From: an uncultured Bacteroidia bacterium
GTDB lineage: Bacteria > Bacteroidota > Bacteroidia > Bacteroidales > UBA932
Assembly: GCA_902780455.1 (NCBI GenBank)
Contig: CACZFO010000001.1
Span: 186,001-250,000 of the forward strand
DNA length: 64,000 nucleotides
Reading direction: 5' to 3'
The position numbers and the translations under genes were made by a program. This document shows positions 45,514 through 53,272 of the stretch, one piece after another (within the stretch, counting starts at the first letter, position 1; the number at the start of each line of letters is the position of its first letter). A model generated the notes under the pieces. The model had not been told where the DNA came from. It made no database searches and saw only the letters and a list, made by a program, of their open reading frames with translations.

Positions 45514-46904
45514 GGTTGCCAGATGTAGAGTTTGTCTGAGCGGCGGAGTTTCTCTGCGATAGGAATAGAACACAAGTCTCCCTTGACTGCCTTTGGGACA
45601 GGCTTAAGGTCTACCCTAATCTCAGCGACCTTATGTTCAATGCATCCTGTAGACGGACCGATGATGAGAATTTCGTCTCCGACATTGATCTCTCCGGCCT
45701 CAACCAGGATTTCAGCTACGCCAAGCTTTGAGAAATAGTTGGTAACCTTTGCCGCATAGACTTTCTTCCTTGCGGCTTTGTTGCCATAGACCTCGCTCCA
45801 TTCACCCAGACGTGCGCCAAGATAATAACCATCCCAGAATCCGCGGTTGAACACTCCGGACAGGCGTTCTTTGAGTTGGGATTTCAGTTCCGGAGTAAAC
45901 CTTCCCATGACGGCTGGTGCGTTGGCGTTGTTTTCAGCTGCGATGGTGCTGTTTGCAGATCCGTTGGCGTTGCTTTCAGCTGCGCTGGTGCTGCTTACAG
46001 ATGCGCCGGTCTTGCGTGTTGCTTCGGATGAGTTGTTTGCCACTGATTCAGATGCTGGAGTGTCCTGACAGGCATCGGCTGCCTGGCGGTAGGCTGAGGT
46101 TACGATTTTTACATACTCGGCACTGCGGGCACGTCCTTCTATCTTGAAAACGCTGATGCCGGCTTCTATGATCTTGTCCACGAACTCAATGGTGCAGAGG
46201 TCCTTTGGACTCATGATGTACTTGTTCTCAATGTCCAGTTCACGCCCTGTTTCAAGATCGGTGACACGGTATCCCCTTCTGCACAGCTGGTAGCAGCTTC
46301 CGCGGTTGGCCGAGGCGTTGTATTCCTGAAGGCTGAGGTAGCATTTTCCGGAGATGGACATGCACAGCGCTCCGTGCACGAAAAGTTCAAGACGCAGCAA
46401 CTGGCCGGAAGGTCCGCATACGTTCTCCTCCCGGATCTTGCGGCTGATGTCTGCAATCTGAGGCAGTGTCAGCTCACGGGCAAGTACGATCACGTCTGCA
46501 AACTGGGCATAGAACTTGGCGGCCTCAAAGTTGGAGATGTTCATCTGGGTTGAGATATGGATTTCAATGCCCAGTTGGCGGGCCATCTGTATGACAGCCA
46601 TGTCGGATGCTATGACTGCAGAGATTCCGGCATCTCTGGCAGCCTGAAGAGCCTTCCTTACCTCTTCCATTTCAGTCTGGTAGACAACGATATTCAGCGT
46701 GAGGTAAGTCTTGACGCCATGCTCCTTGCAGATGCGGACAACCTCCTTCAGGTCTTCATTGGTAAAATTGTTGGCCGAGTGGCTTCTCATGTTGAGGTTT
46801 CCCACACCAAAGTACACGGAGTCCGCTCCGCCCTGTATAGCCGCCATCAGGCACTCGAAGTTCCCGGCCGGCGCCATTATTTCTATATGCTGCTTGTCTG
46901 CCAT
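45507..46904 (-). CDS. U32-family peptidase-like protein (tRNA/rRNA hydroxylation group) with low-complexity insert
   Basis: 465 residues. The U32 blocks are clear: IMAPAGNFECLMAAIQGGADSVYFG (9-33), the cysteine-bearing ELFVHGALCMSISGKC and RGSCYQLCRRGY, and FKIEGRARSAEYV. Characterised U32 proteins (TrhP, RlhA) hydroxylate tRNA or rRNA; older records call them collagenase-like. An insert of about 50 residues, rich in Ser/Asn/Ala (around 278-330), interrupts the protein between YRQAADAC and GRFTPELK. It contains a 14-residue unit twice. The C-terminus ends in a stop codon donated by a neighbouring repeat. Confidence 0.9.
   Translation of the reverse strand: MADKQHIEIMAPAGNFECLMAAIQGGADSVYFGVGNLNMRSHSANNFTNEDLKEVVRICKEHGVKTYLTLNIVVYQTEMEEVRKALQAARDAGISAVIASDMAVIQMARQLGIEIHISTQMNISNFEAAKFYAQFADVIVLARELTLPQIADISRKIREENVCGPSGQLLRLELFVHGALCMSISGKCYLSLQEYNASANRGSCYQLCRRGYRVTDLETGRELDIENKYIMSPKDLCTIEFVDKIIEAGISVFKIEGRARSAEYVKIVTSAYRQAADACQDTPASESVANNSSEATRKTGASVSSTSAAESNANGSANSTIAAENNANAPAVMGRFTPELKSQLKERLSGVFNRGFWDGYYLGARLGEWSEVYGNKAARKKVYAAKVTNYFSKLGVAEILVEAGEINVGDEILIIGPSTGCIEHKVAEIRVDLKPVPKAVKGDLCSIPIAEKLRRSDKLYIWQPA
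45921..46004 (-). repeat. 42-bp tandem repeat x2 inside the U32 gene
   Basis: Two 42-bp units (45921-45962, 45963-46004) differ at a few bases and encode 14-residue units resembling SANSTIAAENNAN and SVSSTSAAESNAN. The frame is kept. Confidence 0.88.
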
Positions 46905-46929
46905 ATTTCAACGCAAATCTTTGAACGGT

Positions 46930-46937
46930 CAAATATA
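46930..46937 (-). promoter_or_regulatory. -7 box TATATTTG of the U32 gene
   Basis: A minus-strand TAnnTTTG match 26 bases upstream of the start at 46904. Confidence 0.55.
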
Positions 46938-46951
46938 GTGGATTTTTCTGC

Positions 46952-47070
46952 TCGGCGATGGTCTTTTGTAATATCCTCATTTTCAGAACCTCCCAAAATA
47001 AGACATAGGGGAATAAACCTCTTGTTTATGGGACTACTGAGTATCAGTTAGTTATACGACACCATCGCCG
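46952..47070 (+). repeat. Family A palindromic repeat, copy A5
   Basis: Left end TCGGCGATGGTCTTTTGTAA, right end CACCATCGCCG, about 119 bases. Same orientation as A1-A4. It lies in the divergent space between the U32 and ybjQ genes, between their two promoters. Confidence 0.88.
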
Positions 47071-47095
47071 TTAGCCTTTCTTCGGCGAAACTTGT

Positions 47096-47103
47096 TATCT
47101 TTG
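47096..47103 (+). promoter_or_regulatory. -7 box TATCTTTG of ybjQ
   Basis: A TAnnTTTG match giving a leader of about 130 bases before ATG 47241. Confidence 0.55.
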
Positions 47104-47130
47104 AAAGGTAAAACTATCATCAATCAAAGC

Positions 47131-47200
47131 ATCACAACAAAGTCAAATCATCATCGAACACCCAAAGTATCACAGCAAAGCCAAATCATCATCGAGCAAT
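47131..47200 (+). repeat. 38-bp direct repeat x2 in the ybjQ leader
   Basis: Units start at 47131 (ATCACAACAAAGTCAAATCA) and 47169 (ATCACAGCAAAGCCAAATCA); the second is 32 bases long. They lie in the presumed 5' untranslated region and have few G, so they would be unstructured RNA. Confidence 0.8.
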
Positions 47201-47240
47201 CGGGTTTTCAGTTGGACAAAATCTTATAAATCTTAATATT

Positions 47241-47561
47241 ATGCTTATCACAACCACACAGTCAGTAGAAGGTCACAAGATCCTTGAATACAAAGGTATC
47301 GTAACCGGAGAAACCATCATCGGAGCCAATTTCTGGAAAGACTTCAAGGCCAGCATCCGCGACATAGTAGGCGGGCGCAGCGGTTCATACGAAAGGGTCC
47401 TGATTGAGGCACGTGAAACATCGCTGAACGAAATGGCACAGAGGGCAGCCTCCTGGGGCGCCAATGCCATAATCGGAGTTGACATTGATTACGAGACAGT
47501 CGGTCAGAACGGCTCGATGCTGATGGTTTCAGTCAGCGGCACAGCTGTAGTTCTGGGCTGA
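47241..47561 (+). CDS. ybjQ: YbjQ/UPF0145-family protein
   Basis: 106 residues, full length. The family pattern is seen in [32 protein letters not shown] at the N-terminus, [30 protein letters not shown] in the middle and VSGTAVVL at the end. Forms pentameric rings in known structures; sometimes described as heavy-metal-binding, but biological role is unknown. Monocistronic with a repeat-containing leader. Its stop is 19 bases before repeat C1. Confidence 0.93.
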   Translation: MLITTTQSVEGHKILEYKGIVTGETIIGANFWKDFKASIRDIVGGRSGSYERVLIEARETSLNEMAQRAASWGANAIIGVDIDYETVGQNGSMLMVSVSGTAVVLG

Positions 47562-47580
47562 CAGGTTCTTTGCTGGCAGC

Positions 47581-47665
47581 GCTCCCAACCTCTCCTTTTT
47601 GGCGAGGATAAGAGCAAAAAAGCCCGGAAATGCTCCCAACCTCTCTTTTTGGCGAGGTCGGGAGC
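47581..47665. repeat. Family C double hairpin, copy C1
   Basis: Two ~34-base imperfect palindromes: 47581-47615 (GCTCCCAACCTC..GAGGATAAGAGC) and 47632-47665 (GCTCCCAACCTC..GAGGTCGGGAGC), 51 bases start to start, joined by an A-rich spacer. It sits between convergent ybjQ and acetyltransferase genes, so it could end transcription both ways. A second copy is at 63020-63104. Confidence 0.85.
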
Positions 47666-47673
47666 AATGTTTC

Positions 47674-48246
47674 TTATTCTGTTGTGATGGTTTTGATGAA
47701 CTTGGCGGGAATGCCACCAACCACGGTCATCGGAGCCACATCTTTGGTGACCACGGCTCCAGCCGCCACTATAGCTCCATCTCCGATTGTTACTCCTTGA
47801 AGAACAGTTGCGTTTGAGCCTATCCACACATTCTTCCCGATGTGGATCGGTGCTGAATGCATGCCGGACCGCCTTGTAGGATCTTCAAAGTGGTTGAGGG
47901 TGGCCAATACAACATTGTGTCCTATCAGGCTCCCGTCGCCGATGAAAATGCCGCCCTGGTCCTGGAACTTGCATCCCATGTTTATGAACACATTTTCTCC
48001 TATGACGGTGTTTACACCGCAGTCTGTGTAAAACGGCGGGAACATTCCCAGACTCTTTGGCAAAGGCCTGTCCATCAGTTCTTCCAATAGCGCGTGCAGC
48101 TCTTCCGGAGTGTGGTATTTTCCGTTTATCTCCGAAGTTATCTTAAGTGCCCTCTGGCTCAGCGAGTGAAACATCAGATGAACGTCGCTCCAGCCTTCAA
48201 TATCCTGAGGCACAGTCATATAATCTCTGAATTCCTGTATTGTCAT
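47674..48246 (-). CDS. Left-handed beta-helix sugar O-acetyltransferase (LacA/Maa-like)
   Basis: 190 residues. Hexapeptide repeats run from about residue 75 ([38 protein letters not shown]) to 180 ([35 protein letters not shown]), with the catalytic His in TLNH. It ends in the typical GGIPAKFIK. Acetyl-CoA-dependent; the sugar acceptor is unknown. Convergent with ybjQ. Confidence 0.93.
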   Translation of the reverse strand: MTIQEFRDYMTVPQDIEGWSDVHLMFHSLSQRALKITSEINGKYHTPEELHALLEELMDRPLPKSLGMFPPFYTDCGVNTVIGENVFINMGCKFQDQGGIFIGDGSLIGHNVVLATLNHFEDPTRRSGMHSAPIHIGKNVWIGSNATVLQGVTIGDGAIVAAGAVVTKDVAPMTVVGGIPAKFIKTITTE

Positions 48247-48292
48247 ATTTGCAAGATTCGTTTCACAAATATGTAAAATATTTTACAAAACC

Positions 48293-48718
48293 TCAATGTA
48301 GCCGGTCCGTTCCTCCGTTGCGGTTTGACAACAGGGGAGGTTCTGCCACCATATAGCAGCCCTCATCGCTTGGCTTATAACGTTTATTCATTGTAAGACC
48401 ACTTGATAGCAGGTCTATATCCAAGCACTCTTCAAGCTTCGAAATAGTTTCTAACGTCAAGTTTTCTGACCCCTTTACTATCTTGGATATATACTGAGGA
48501 GTGCAGTTCATTCTTTGGGCTAGTTCTTTCTTTGTTAATCCCATCTCTTTGAGTTTTCTTATAACAGCAAGAGCTATATACCCAGAGTATTTCATCCATC
48601 TGTGGTTCTGTTTACGGTATAAAGATTTCTCTCTCCAGTTTGTTTTGATCTCAAATTTCTTGAGAACTTCGAGGTCTTTGTCAATCGCTTTCATTGGATA
48701 TTTCTTTAAATCCTTCAT
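48293..48718 (-). CDS. XRE-family helix-turn-helix protein, probable antitoxin
   Basis: 141 residues. The helix-turn-helix (VIRKLKEMGLTKKELAQRMNCTPQYISKIVKGSENLTLETISKLEECL) occupies ~53-100. The start overlaps the upstream gene end by 38 bases, so the two are co-translated, toxin first, as in higBA-type modules. The operator-like inverted repeat at 49233-49270 is a good candidate target. AT-rich compared with neighbours, which fits horizontal transfer. Confidence 0.85.
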   Translation of the reverse strand: MKDLKKYPMKAIDKDLEVLKKFEIKTNWREKSLYRKQNHRWMKYSGYIALAVIRKLKEMGLTKKELAQRMNCTPQYISKIVKGSENLTLETISKLEECLDIDLLSSGLTMNKRYKPSDEGCYMVAEPPLLSNRNGGTDRLH

Positions 48719-49229
48719 AATCAGAAATCCCCTGAGTTTTGAGAAAATCTCTGACCTGGTTAAGATGTTGTAATTCTTTTAACGTATGTTCTCTTTCCTG
48801 CATTGTGGCGGTAAGTTTTATAGCTCCACCTGTAATAACATATCTTCCTGTCTCTAATTTTATTGCATAAATTCTCAACCATGATGCATGAGTGGTAATT
48901 CTGCCTTTTGTCTTTTCCCTTCCTAGTATAACTTCGTTGGCTCTGTAGTTTTCTAAAGGCTTAAAGATTTTATCTAAGCTACATTCAGGATCTAGATCCA
49001 GAATTAAGCATTCTAAGTCATACGCATCGTCAACTGTATCATAAATGGCTTTGTCTACATCTACTATGTGAAAATATGCCGACAAGTCATTTATATTCTT
49101 TGAGAAAAATTCTTCCAGCCACTCATAATCATTCCATTGGCTAAAAGCCTTTTCAAAAGCGTTTGTGTCTTCTCCGTCATAAACCACCGCCCATAGTTTT
49201 TCATTTTCCAGTAATTTTTCAAATCTCAT
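48681..49229 (-). CDS. Uncharacterised protein, probable toxin of a toxin-antitoxin pair
   Basis: 182 residues, no signal peptide or membrane segment. The middle (THASWLRIYAIKLETGRYVITGGAIKLT, about 110-140) resembles the strand-rich core of RelE/HigB-like toxins of Bacteroidota, but the assignment is by context: it is directly upstream of and overlapping an XRE-type regulator and has a promoter overlapped by an inverted repeat. The N-terminal ~100 residues are acidic. Other explanations, such as an unrelated regulator pair, remain open. Confidence 0.6.
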   Translation of the reverse strand: MRFEKLLENEKLWAVVYDGEDTNAFEKAFSQWNDYEWLEEFFSKNINDLSAYFHIVDVDKAIYDTVDDAYDLECLILDLDPECSLDKIFKPLENYRANEVILGREKTKGRITTHASWLRIYAIKLETGRYVITGGAIKLTATMQEREHTLKELQHLNQVRDFLKTQGISDYEGFKEISNESD

Positions 49230-49232
49230 TTC

Positions 49233-49270
49233 AAAACTATTATCATCCCTGTTGCAAATATAATAGTTTT
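49233..49270 (-). promoter_or_regulatory. Promoter with operator-like inverted repeat of the toxin-antitoxin operon
   Basis: AAAACTATTAT (49233-49243) and its exact reverse complement ATAATAGTTTT (49260-49270) bracket the start region. The minus-strand -7 box TATATTTG at 49255-49262 overlaps the second arm, so a bound regulator would block transcription. Confidence 0.7.
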
Positions 49271-49326
49271 ATGTGATAAACCTATAGGTGAAATCAATGT
49301 TTCTGGTTTTTGTCGGCCTTGGGTTC

Positions 49327-49491
49327 TTATTTCTTCAAACGTCTGATGATCCTAAACGGAAGCCCCACCGCTAAGATGATGATGAACACCGCAATTAGGA
49401 AACCTGGAGACAACCACTTCTCCCTGTCTGTTACAAACAGCGCACAGGCCACCACCACAATTATTTCAATGAGAAATACGATTCCGATTAT
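49327..49491 (-). pseudogene. Small two-transmembrane protein lacking a start codon (possible broken gene)
   Basis: The minus-strand frame reads IIGIVFLIEIIVVVACALFV, a short polar loop (TDREKWLSPG) and FLIAVFIIILAVGLPFRII followed by a basic end, clearly protein-like. Its 5' end is directly preceded by TAG and no ATG exists; the first codon is ATA, as if an ATG had been lost. A GTG start further in would remove half of the first segment. The rest of the 410-base gap (49230-49640) holds the operator upstream and a terminator downstream. Confidence 0.4.
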
Positions 49492-49580
49492 CTAGATTTT
49501 AGGACATTTTGAAAGATGGTGTTAGTCTGCTATTTCTGTTGATTTAGTAAAACTTCCCTGCGTGGGTGTTGCATGAGGCT

Positions 49581-49610
49581 AAAAAAAGAGACTCGCACGG
49601 GGCGAGTCTC
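49581..49610 (-). terminator. Terminator of the DUF4190-like/lipoprotein operon
   Basis: GAGACTCGC (49588-49596) pairs with GCGAGTCTC (49602-49610). On the minus strand seven T follow. Confidence 0.9.
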
Positions 49611-49640
49611 TTCGCTACTCAATCTATTGTGAAACTGCTT

Positions 49641-50486
49641 TTAAAGTAACGAATTCAATCCTGCTTTTGCTATTCTTGCGGTTAGTTTTGTGTATTTTGT
49701 GGTCTGGCTGGTGCTCATTTCATAATTTTCCAGCTCTTTTTCCAGCTTTTCTATGCTTTCCATCAGATCCGCTGAGCCTAAGGCCGCTCCCAGAAGTCCG
49801 TCTTCCTTGGACTCCTTTTCGTATTTGGCTACAGCTTTCTCCATATCATCCAACAGCTTGTCAACTTTGGAAGGGTCTTTCTTTTTGCTGCCCTCATGGT
49901 CTTCAAAATCTGTATCGGTTTCATCTTCACCTAAAACAGACGACAGGCTTGAAGATAGACTTGAAGAAGCTTTTTTCTTTACGATGAGGTCGAGATCGAC
50001 CATTAAATACTTCATTTCTTCCGGATTGAAGCTGTCATCGGGGGCGTACTCAAATCTCAACATATGTGCTATGTTGTTATAGCCTCTAAAAGTGGTTCCA
50101 AAGTCGTCTTTGTTGACACATTCAAATCTGAAAGATTTATTATTACCATCCTTTCCTTCCAAGAATTCCTTAAAAGACTCTTTGACATCTTTTTCATACA
50201 AGGTCAGGTGGAGATCATCTACTTTGACCAACTCATATTCATCAGATATGTTTTGGGTATTGTCTATGAATAGGCTGATTTCATAAAGACCTTTGGCTTT
50301 GTTAAGATTAAAGGACATACCTCTTATTTCGAAATAGTCTTCCGAATCTCCGACTTCATTTTCATCCTGGTCTTCAATGGTTCCGCTCAGGCCCATTTTT
50401 CCTGTGATCTTGTAGCTGTCGCTGCCGCAACTTCCCAGGATTAATGCAAAGGCTGCAAGTGCAGCTAAGAACAATGTCTTTTTCAT
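49641..50486 (-). CDS. Putative lipoprotein of unknown function
   Basis: 281 residues from ATG 50486. MKKTLFLAALAAFALILGSC is a type II signal peptide. The body is acidic (FEIRGMSFNLNKAKGLYEISLFI.., SFNPEEMKYLMVDLDLIV). A Ser-rich, acidic stretch (about 195-230) precedes a long helical C-terminal segment (LLDDMEKAVAKYEKESKED..). No family recognised. It follows the small membrane protein gene by 11 bases and shares its promoter; a strong terminator ends the operon. Confidence 0.78.
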   Translation of the reverse strand: MKKTLFLAALAAFALILGSCGSDSYKITGKMGLSGTIEDQDENEVGDSEDYFEIRGMSFNLNKAKGLYEISLFIDNTQNISDEYELVKVDDLHLTLYEKDVKESFKEFLEGKDGNNKSFRFECVNKDDFGTTFRGYNNIAHMLRFEYAPDDSFNPEEMKYLMVDLDLIVKKKASSSLSSSLSSVLGEDETDTDFEDHEGSKKKDPSKVDKLLDDMEKAVAKYEKESKEDGLLGAALGSADLMESIEKLEKELENYEMSTSQTTKYTKLTARIAKAGLNSLL

Positions 50487-50497
50487 GGTAAATGAGC

Positions 50498-50758
50498 TTA
50501 ACCAAGGATTATATATGGAAGAGCTATAGCCAGTAAGGACAGGACGATGCCTGTTATCGCCAAGCCTTTCTTCGGTCTGTTTACGCATACTCCTGCAATT
50601 GAAAGTCCGAGTCCAGGAAGGACAAAAATCCATCGCAGAACAGTAAGAATAATTACCAGTCCGTCAGTAAGGCATAGCAGTGCTGCCAGAAAAGCCAGAA
50701 GGGAAAGGATAAAACCAGCCACAGCCAGGCCGTTCCCTTTTTTCAAAGTTTGTTCCAT
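50498..50758 (-). CDS. Small DUF4190-like membrane protein
   Basis: 86 residues from ATG 50758 (MEQTLKKGNG). Hydrophobic segments at about 11-32, 35-55 and 65-85 with the pattern KKGNGLAVAGFILSLLAFLAALL resemble DUF4190 proteins. Paralogous to the gene at 53273-53644 (both start with KKGNGL..GFIL). The two share an 18-base leader identity 16-17 bases before the start. Function unknown; inner membrane. Confidence 0.75.
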   Translation of the reverse strand: MEQTLKKGNGLAVAGFILSLLAFLAALLCLTDGLVIILTVLRWIFVLPGLGLSIAGVCVNRPKKGLAITGIVLSLLAIALPYIILG

Positions 50759-50773
50759 GGTCAAATGTCACTA

Positions 50774-50791
50774 GTTTGTGTCGTGCGCAAC
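50774..50791 (-). promoter_or_regulatory. Leader motif shared by two paralogous genes, copy 1
   Basis: Minus-strand GTTGCGCACGACACAAAC, identical over 18 bases to 53661-53678 and at nearly the same distance from the start codon. It lies within the transcribed leader if the -7 box at 50825-50832 (TACCTTTG) is used. Confidence 0.7.
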
Positions 50792-50824
50792 TTTTTAGGT
50801 GTTATAACAATTTCTTGCCAGGAA

Positions 50825-50832
50825 CAAAGGTA
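50825..50832 (-). promoter_or_regulatory. -7 box TACCTTTG of the DUF4190-like/lipoprotein operon
   Basis: A minus-strand TAnnTTTG match about 67 bases upstream of ATG 50758. Confidence 0.5.
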
Positions 50833-50872
50833 TATGGTTGTATGTCAGGAAAAATTGTCTTTTGTTGTCTTT

Positions 50873-52258
50873 CTACTGCCGATGGCTCATGAAGTATATA
50901 AAATGGAATTTGTCGTATGACTGGTCGTAAAGCTTTTGGTAGAGATCTTCGGATAGGCGTGTGCTTCTGCTGCGGAGGGCATCTTCCATTAGAGCCTTGC
51001 TGTTGGAATCCAAAGGGAGGTTGCCTACCATGGTTTTTATCTTTTTGATAAGCTTGCTGTCCCCTCCGTCCATGGTCCAGTATTGCCCCCACTCCTCTGA
51101 AGGTTCGCAATTTACGATTTTGGATCCCAGCGGATTGCCGCCTTCTCCATTCCGTGCTCTTTCCCATTGCTTGTTTATGAGCCTTAAGGATTTGTTGTAG
51201 AGAGATAGGTACTCGTTCTCTATTATTTGGATAAGGGAATCTCTGATTGTATTGAAGCGTTTTTCTTTCAGCCTTTCTGCAGATAAGGAGTCTGATGTTT
51301 TCCTCAGCGATTCGGATTTTTTCCTAAGGGAGTCTGCAGTTATCTGAAGAGTACGTAGAGAGGAGCTGGCATCGCCGAGCCTCCTGCGTTCCTTGAAGAA
51401 GAGAAAGGTTGGAAGGGCAAGCAGGAGGATAAGGAGTGAGGTGGTTGCAATCTGAAGCGGGCGGTTGCGCATTTTCCAGGCCCTTTTCAGTTCTTCTGTG
51501 TTGGAGTACCGTTTGTTGCGGTCTTTTTGGGTGCAGCGGCTGATGATTCTTTTGTGCCTGCCGGGGAAGATCTCCTTCATTATCATCCCGATGGAGTAGA
51601 TGTCGCTGCGGGAGTCCAGGGGAAGCGGAGTGTCTGAGGAGGAGGGGCCGGTATTTGCCGTAGCTGGGATTTCCGTGGAGGCAGCGGGAGACTCTGATGC
51701 CGCTGAATCTGCGTGGCGGTATGCAAGCAGTTCCGGAGAGGCGTAGGATTCTGTGGCTCCGAGGTTCTTCTCTAGGTAGTTGGAGTCATCGTCGCTGAGG
51801 CCGAAGTCTATGAGTTTGAGGTCGTTGTCCTTGTTGGTGATGATGATGTTGGCGGGCTTGATATCGTTGTGGATCAGGCTGCAGCGGTGTATGTAACCTA
51901 CTGCGTCCAGCAGCTGGAGAAAGATTCTTTCCCGGGCTTCTTTTGGAGGATTTTCCTTGAGGAACCTGTCAAGGGTGCGGCCTTCCAGATATTCCATCAC
52001 AATGGCGGGGCCCACAGGAGAGTTCTCGTCAAATGTATAGACTCCTGCTATGTGGGGGTGAGACAGCCTCACGTTAAGCTCGTACTCGCGTCTCAGAAGT
52101 TGGAGGCTTCTTGCGTCATTGCTTCCGGCGGTCTTGAGTATGAAGAACTTGCCGGCTTTACGGGTACGGTAGATGTTGCTGGAAACCGGTGTTGTCTCCG
52201 TGTATGTTCCATCGTATTGTGAGGGAGCGTCTACCCGTACAAAGGATTCGCTGATCAT
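50873..52258 (-). CDS. Membrane-anchored Ser/Thr protein kinase
   Basis: 461 residues. Eukaryotic-type kinase domain (~20-265): Lys in FFILK (K42), catalytic loop HNDIKPAN (D132), DFG at 151-153, then APE-equivalent ASPE. The usual glycine-rich loop is not obvious. A Ser/Ala/Thr/Pro-rich insert (about 183-213) lies before the F-helix (DIYSIGM). One transmembrane segment follows (about 269-288), then a coiled-coil-like region with SLRK repeats (about 300-340) and a C-terminal ~120-residue domain that would be periplasmic. Substrate unknown; the divergent regulator-like gene is a candidate partner by position only. Confidence 0.9.
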   Translation of the reverse strand: MISESFVRVDAPSQYDGTYTETTPVSSNIYRTRKAGKFFILKTAGSNDARSLQLLRREYELNVRLSHPHIAGVYTFDENSPVGPAIVMEYLEGRTLDRFLKENPPKEARERIFLQLLDAVGYIHRCSLIHNDIKPANIIITNKDNDLKLIDFGLSDDDSNYLEKNLGATESYASPELLAYRHADSAASESPAASTEIPATANTGPSSSDTPLPLDSRSDIYSIGMIMKEIFPGRHKRIISRCTQKDRNKRYSNTEELKRAWKMRNRPLQIATTSLLILLLALPTFLFFKERRRLGDASSSLRTLQITADSLRKKSESLRKTSDSLSAERLKEKRFNTIRDSLIQIIENEYLSLYNKSLRLINKQWERARNGEGGNPLGSKIVNCEPSEEWGQYWTMDGGDSKLIKKIKTMVGNLPLDSNSKALMEDALRSRSTRLSEDLYQKLYDQSYDKFHFIYFMSHRQ

Positions 52259-52290
52259 TGTTCAGTTCAGGTATTAAAACTTTGCAGCGT

Positions 52291-52298
52291 CAAAAGTA
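52291..52298 (-). promoter_or_regulatory. -7 box TACTTTTG of the kinase gene
   Basis: A minus-strand TAnnTTTG match 33 bases before ATG 52258. Confidence 0.55.
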
Positions 52299-52456
52299 AC
52301 ACATTTTGCCGTAAACTCAGATGAGGTTGCTCTCCAACAAAGGAATCTTCAGAAACTGGACCTTTGTCAATATGTTTAAGGAATGGGAATCCTTGTCAAT
52401 TATTGTCTTTTTGCAGAGAGAAAAACTGTTGCCTTGCATTGCGGAAAGCGTTTTGC

Positions 52457-52464
52457 TAAATTTG
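52457..52464 (+). promoter_or_regulatory. -7 box TAAATTTG of the 218-residue protein gene
   Basis: A TAnnTTTG match 36 bases before ATG 52500. Confidence 0.55.
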
Positions 52465-52499
52465 TGTGACAATTTGTTTCAACGATTTATAGTTCATCT

Positions 52500-53156
52500 A
52501 TGCCTATTCAGTCAGACCTTCCACAGATCGCAGCTCTGAAACTGAGAGTTGAAGAAATATATGGTATCCGTCCAGCAACCCATTCGGATTTTCTCGATAT
52601 GGTTGCAGCCATAGAGAACGCTTTGCGAGAGCATGTTTCCGAGTCCACACTCGAAAGGCTCTGGGGCTATTCCACCAGAGAGAACAAAGAAGGAACCGTG
52701 TCGCTGAGGACACTCAATGTCCTGGCGCGGTTCTGCGGGTATTCCGGGTGGGAGGATTTCTGCCAGTGGCTGAAGAAAGACCAAAGAAAAGAGTCGGAGC
52801 TTTTTGAAGGCCAGGCTGTGAAATCAGTTTCTCTGGAGATAGGGGCAAGACTTAGGATTGGTTGGCAGCCGGACAGGATCTGCATTTTGAAGTATCTCGG
52901 GGGATATGTGTTTGAGGTAGAGTCTGTAGAGAACACCTCCCTAGAAAAGGGCGACCGTTTCAAGGTAGTCCAGTTCCAGAAAGGGCGGCCGCTTTATCTG
53001 GAAGAGTTCATTCCAGCATCATCTTCCCAAAACGGATGTGAACCGGCAGGTCCCTCTCAAAAATGTAGCGTATTGGGTTCTGAAGCAGGTTCCTCTTCAG
53101 GAAAGTCCTATGCGATTGGTCAGGAACACGGTTTGACCACCCTTCAGCTTCTTTAA
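52500..53156 (+). CDS. Uncharacterised protein with N-terminal helical domain, possibly regulatory
   Basis: 218 residues, cytoplasmic by composition. Residues ~10-90 are helical and contain SESTLERLWGYSTRENKEGTVSLRTLNVLARFCGYSGWEDFC, a pattern seen in Bacteroidota proteins of unknown function and suggestive of DNA or protein binding. Residues ~100-175 look like a small beta domain (LRIGWQPDRICILKYLGGYVFEVES). The last 45 residues are Ser/Gly-rich. Divergent from the kinase gene; no family name can be given. Confidence 0.72.
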   Translation: MPIQSDLPQIAALKLRVEEIYGIRPATHSDFLDMVAAIENALREHVSESTLERLWGYSTRENKEGTVSLRTLNVLARFCGYSGWEDFCQWLKKDQRKESELFEGQAVKSVSLEIGARLRIGWQPDRICILKYLGGYVFEVESVENTSLEKGDRFKVVQFQKGRPLYLEEFIPASSSQNGCEPAGPSQKCSVLGSEAGSSSGKSYAIGQEHGLTTLQLL

Positions 53157-53219
53157 CATCCTTGGGTGTACTTTCAGCCCAAGCCGGTCCAAATGTCCCG
53201 TTTCCAGTCCTACCTGGAT

Positions 53220-53250
53220 AAAAAAAAGAGGATACCGTGTGGCATCCTCT
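53220..53250 (-). terminator. Terminator between convergent genes at 53.2 kb
   Basis: AGAGGATACC (53227-53236) pairs with GGCATCCTCT (53241-53250) apart from one mismatch; eight T follow on the minus strand. It serves the gene at 53273-53644. Confidence 0.82.
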
Positions 53251-53272
53251 TTAAAGTTCATATTTAACGGGA

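Noticed and set aside
49310..49495. 61-codon plus-strand frame
   Set aside because: It is antisense to the two-membrane-segment frame and has no protein-like character.
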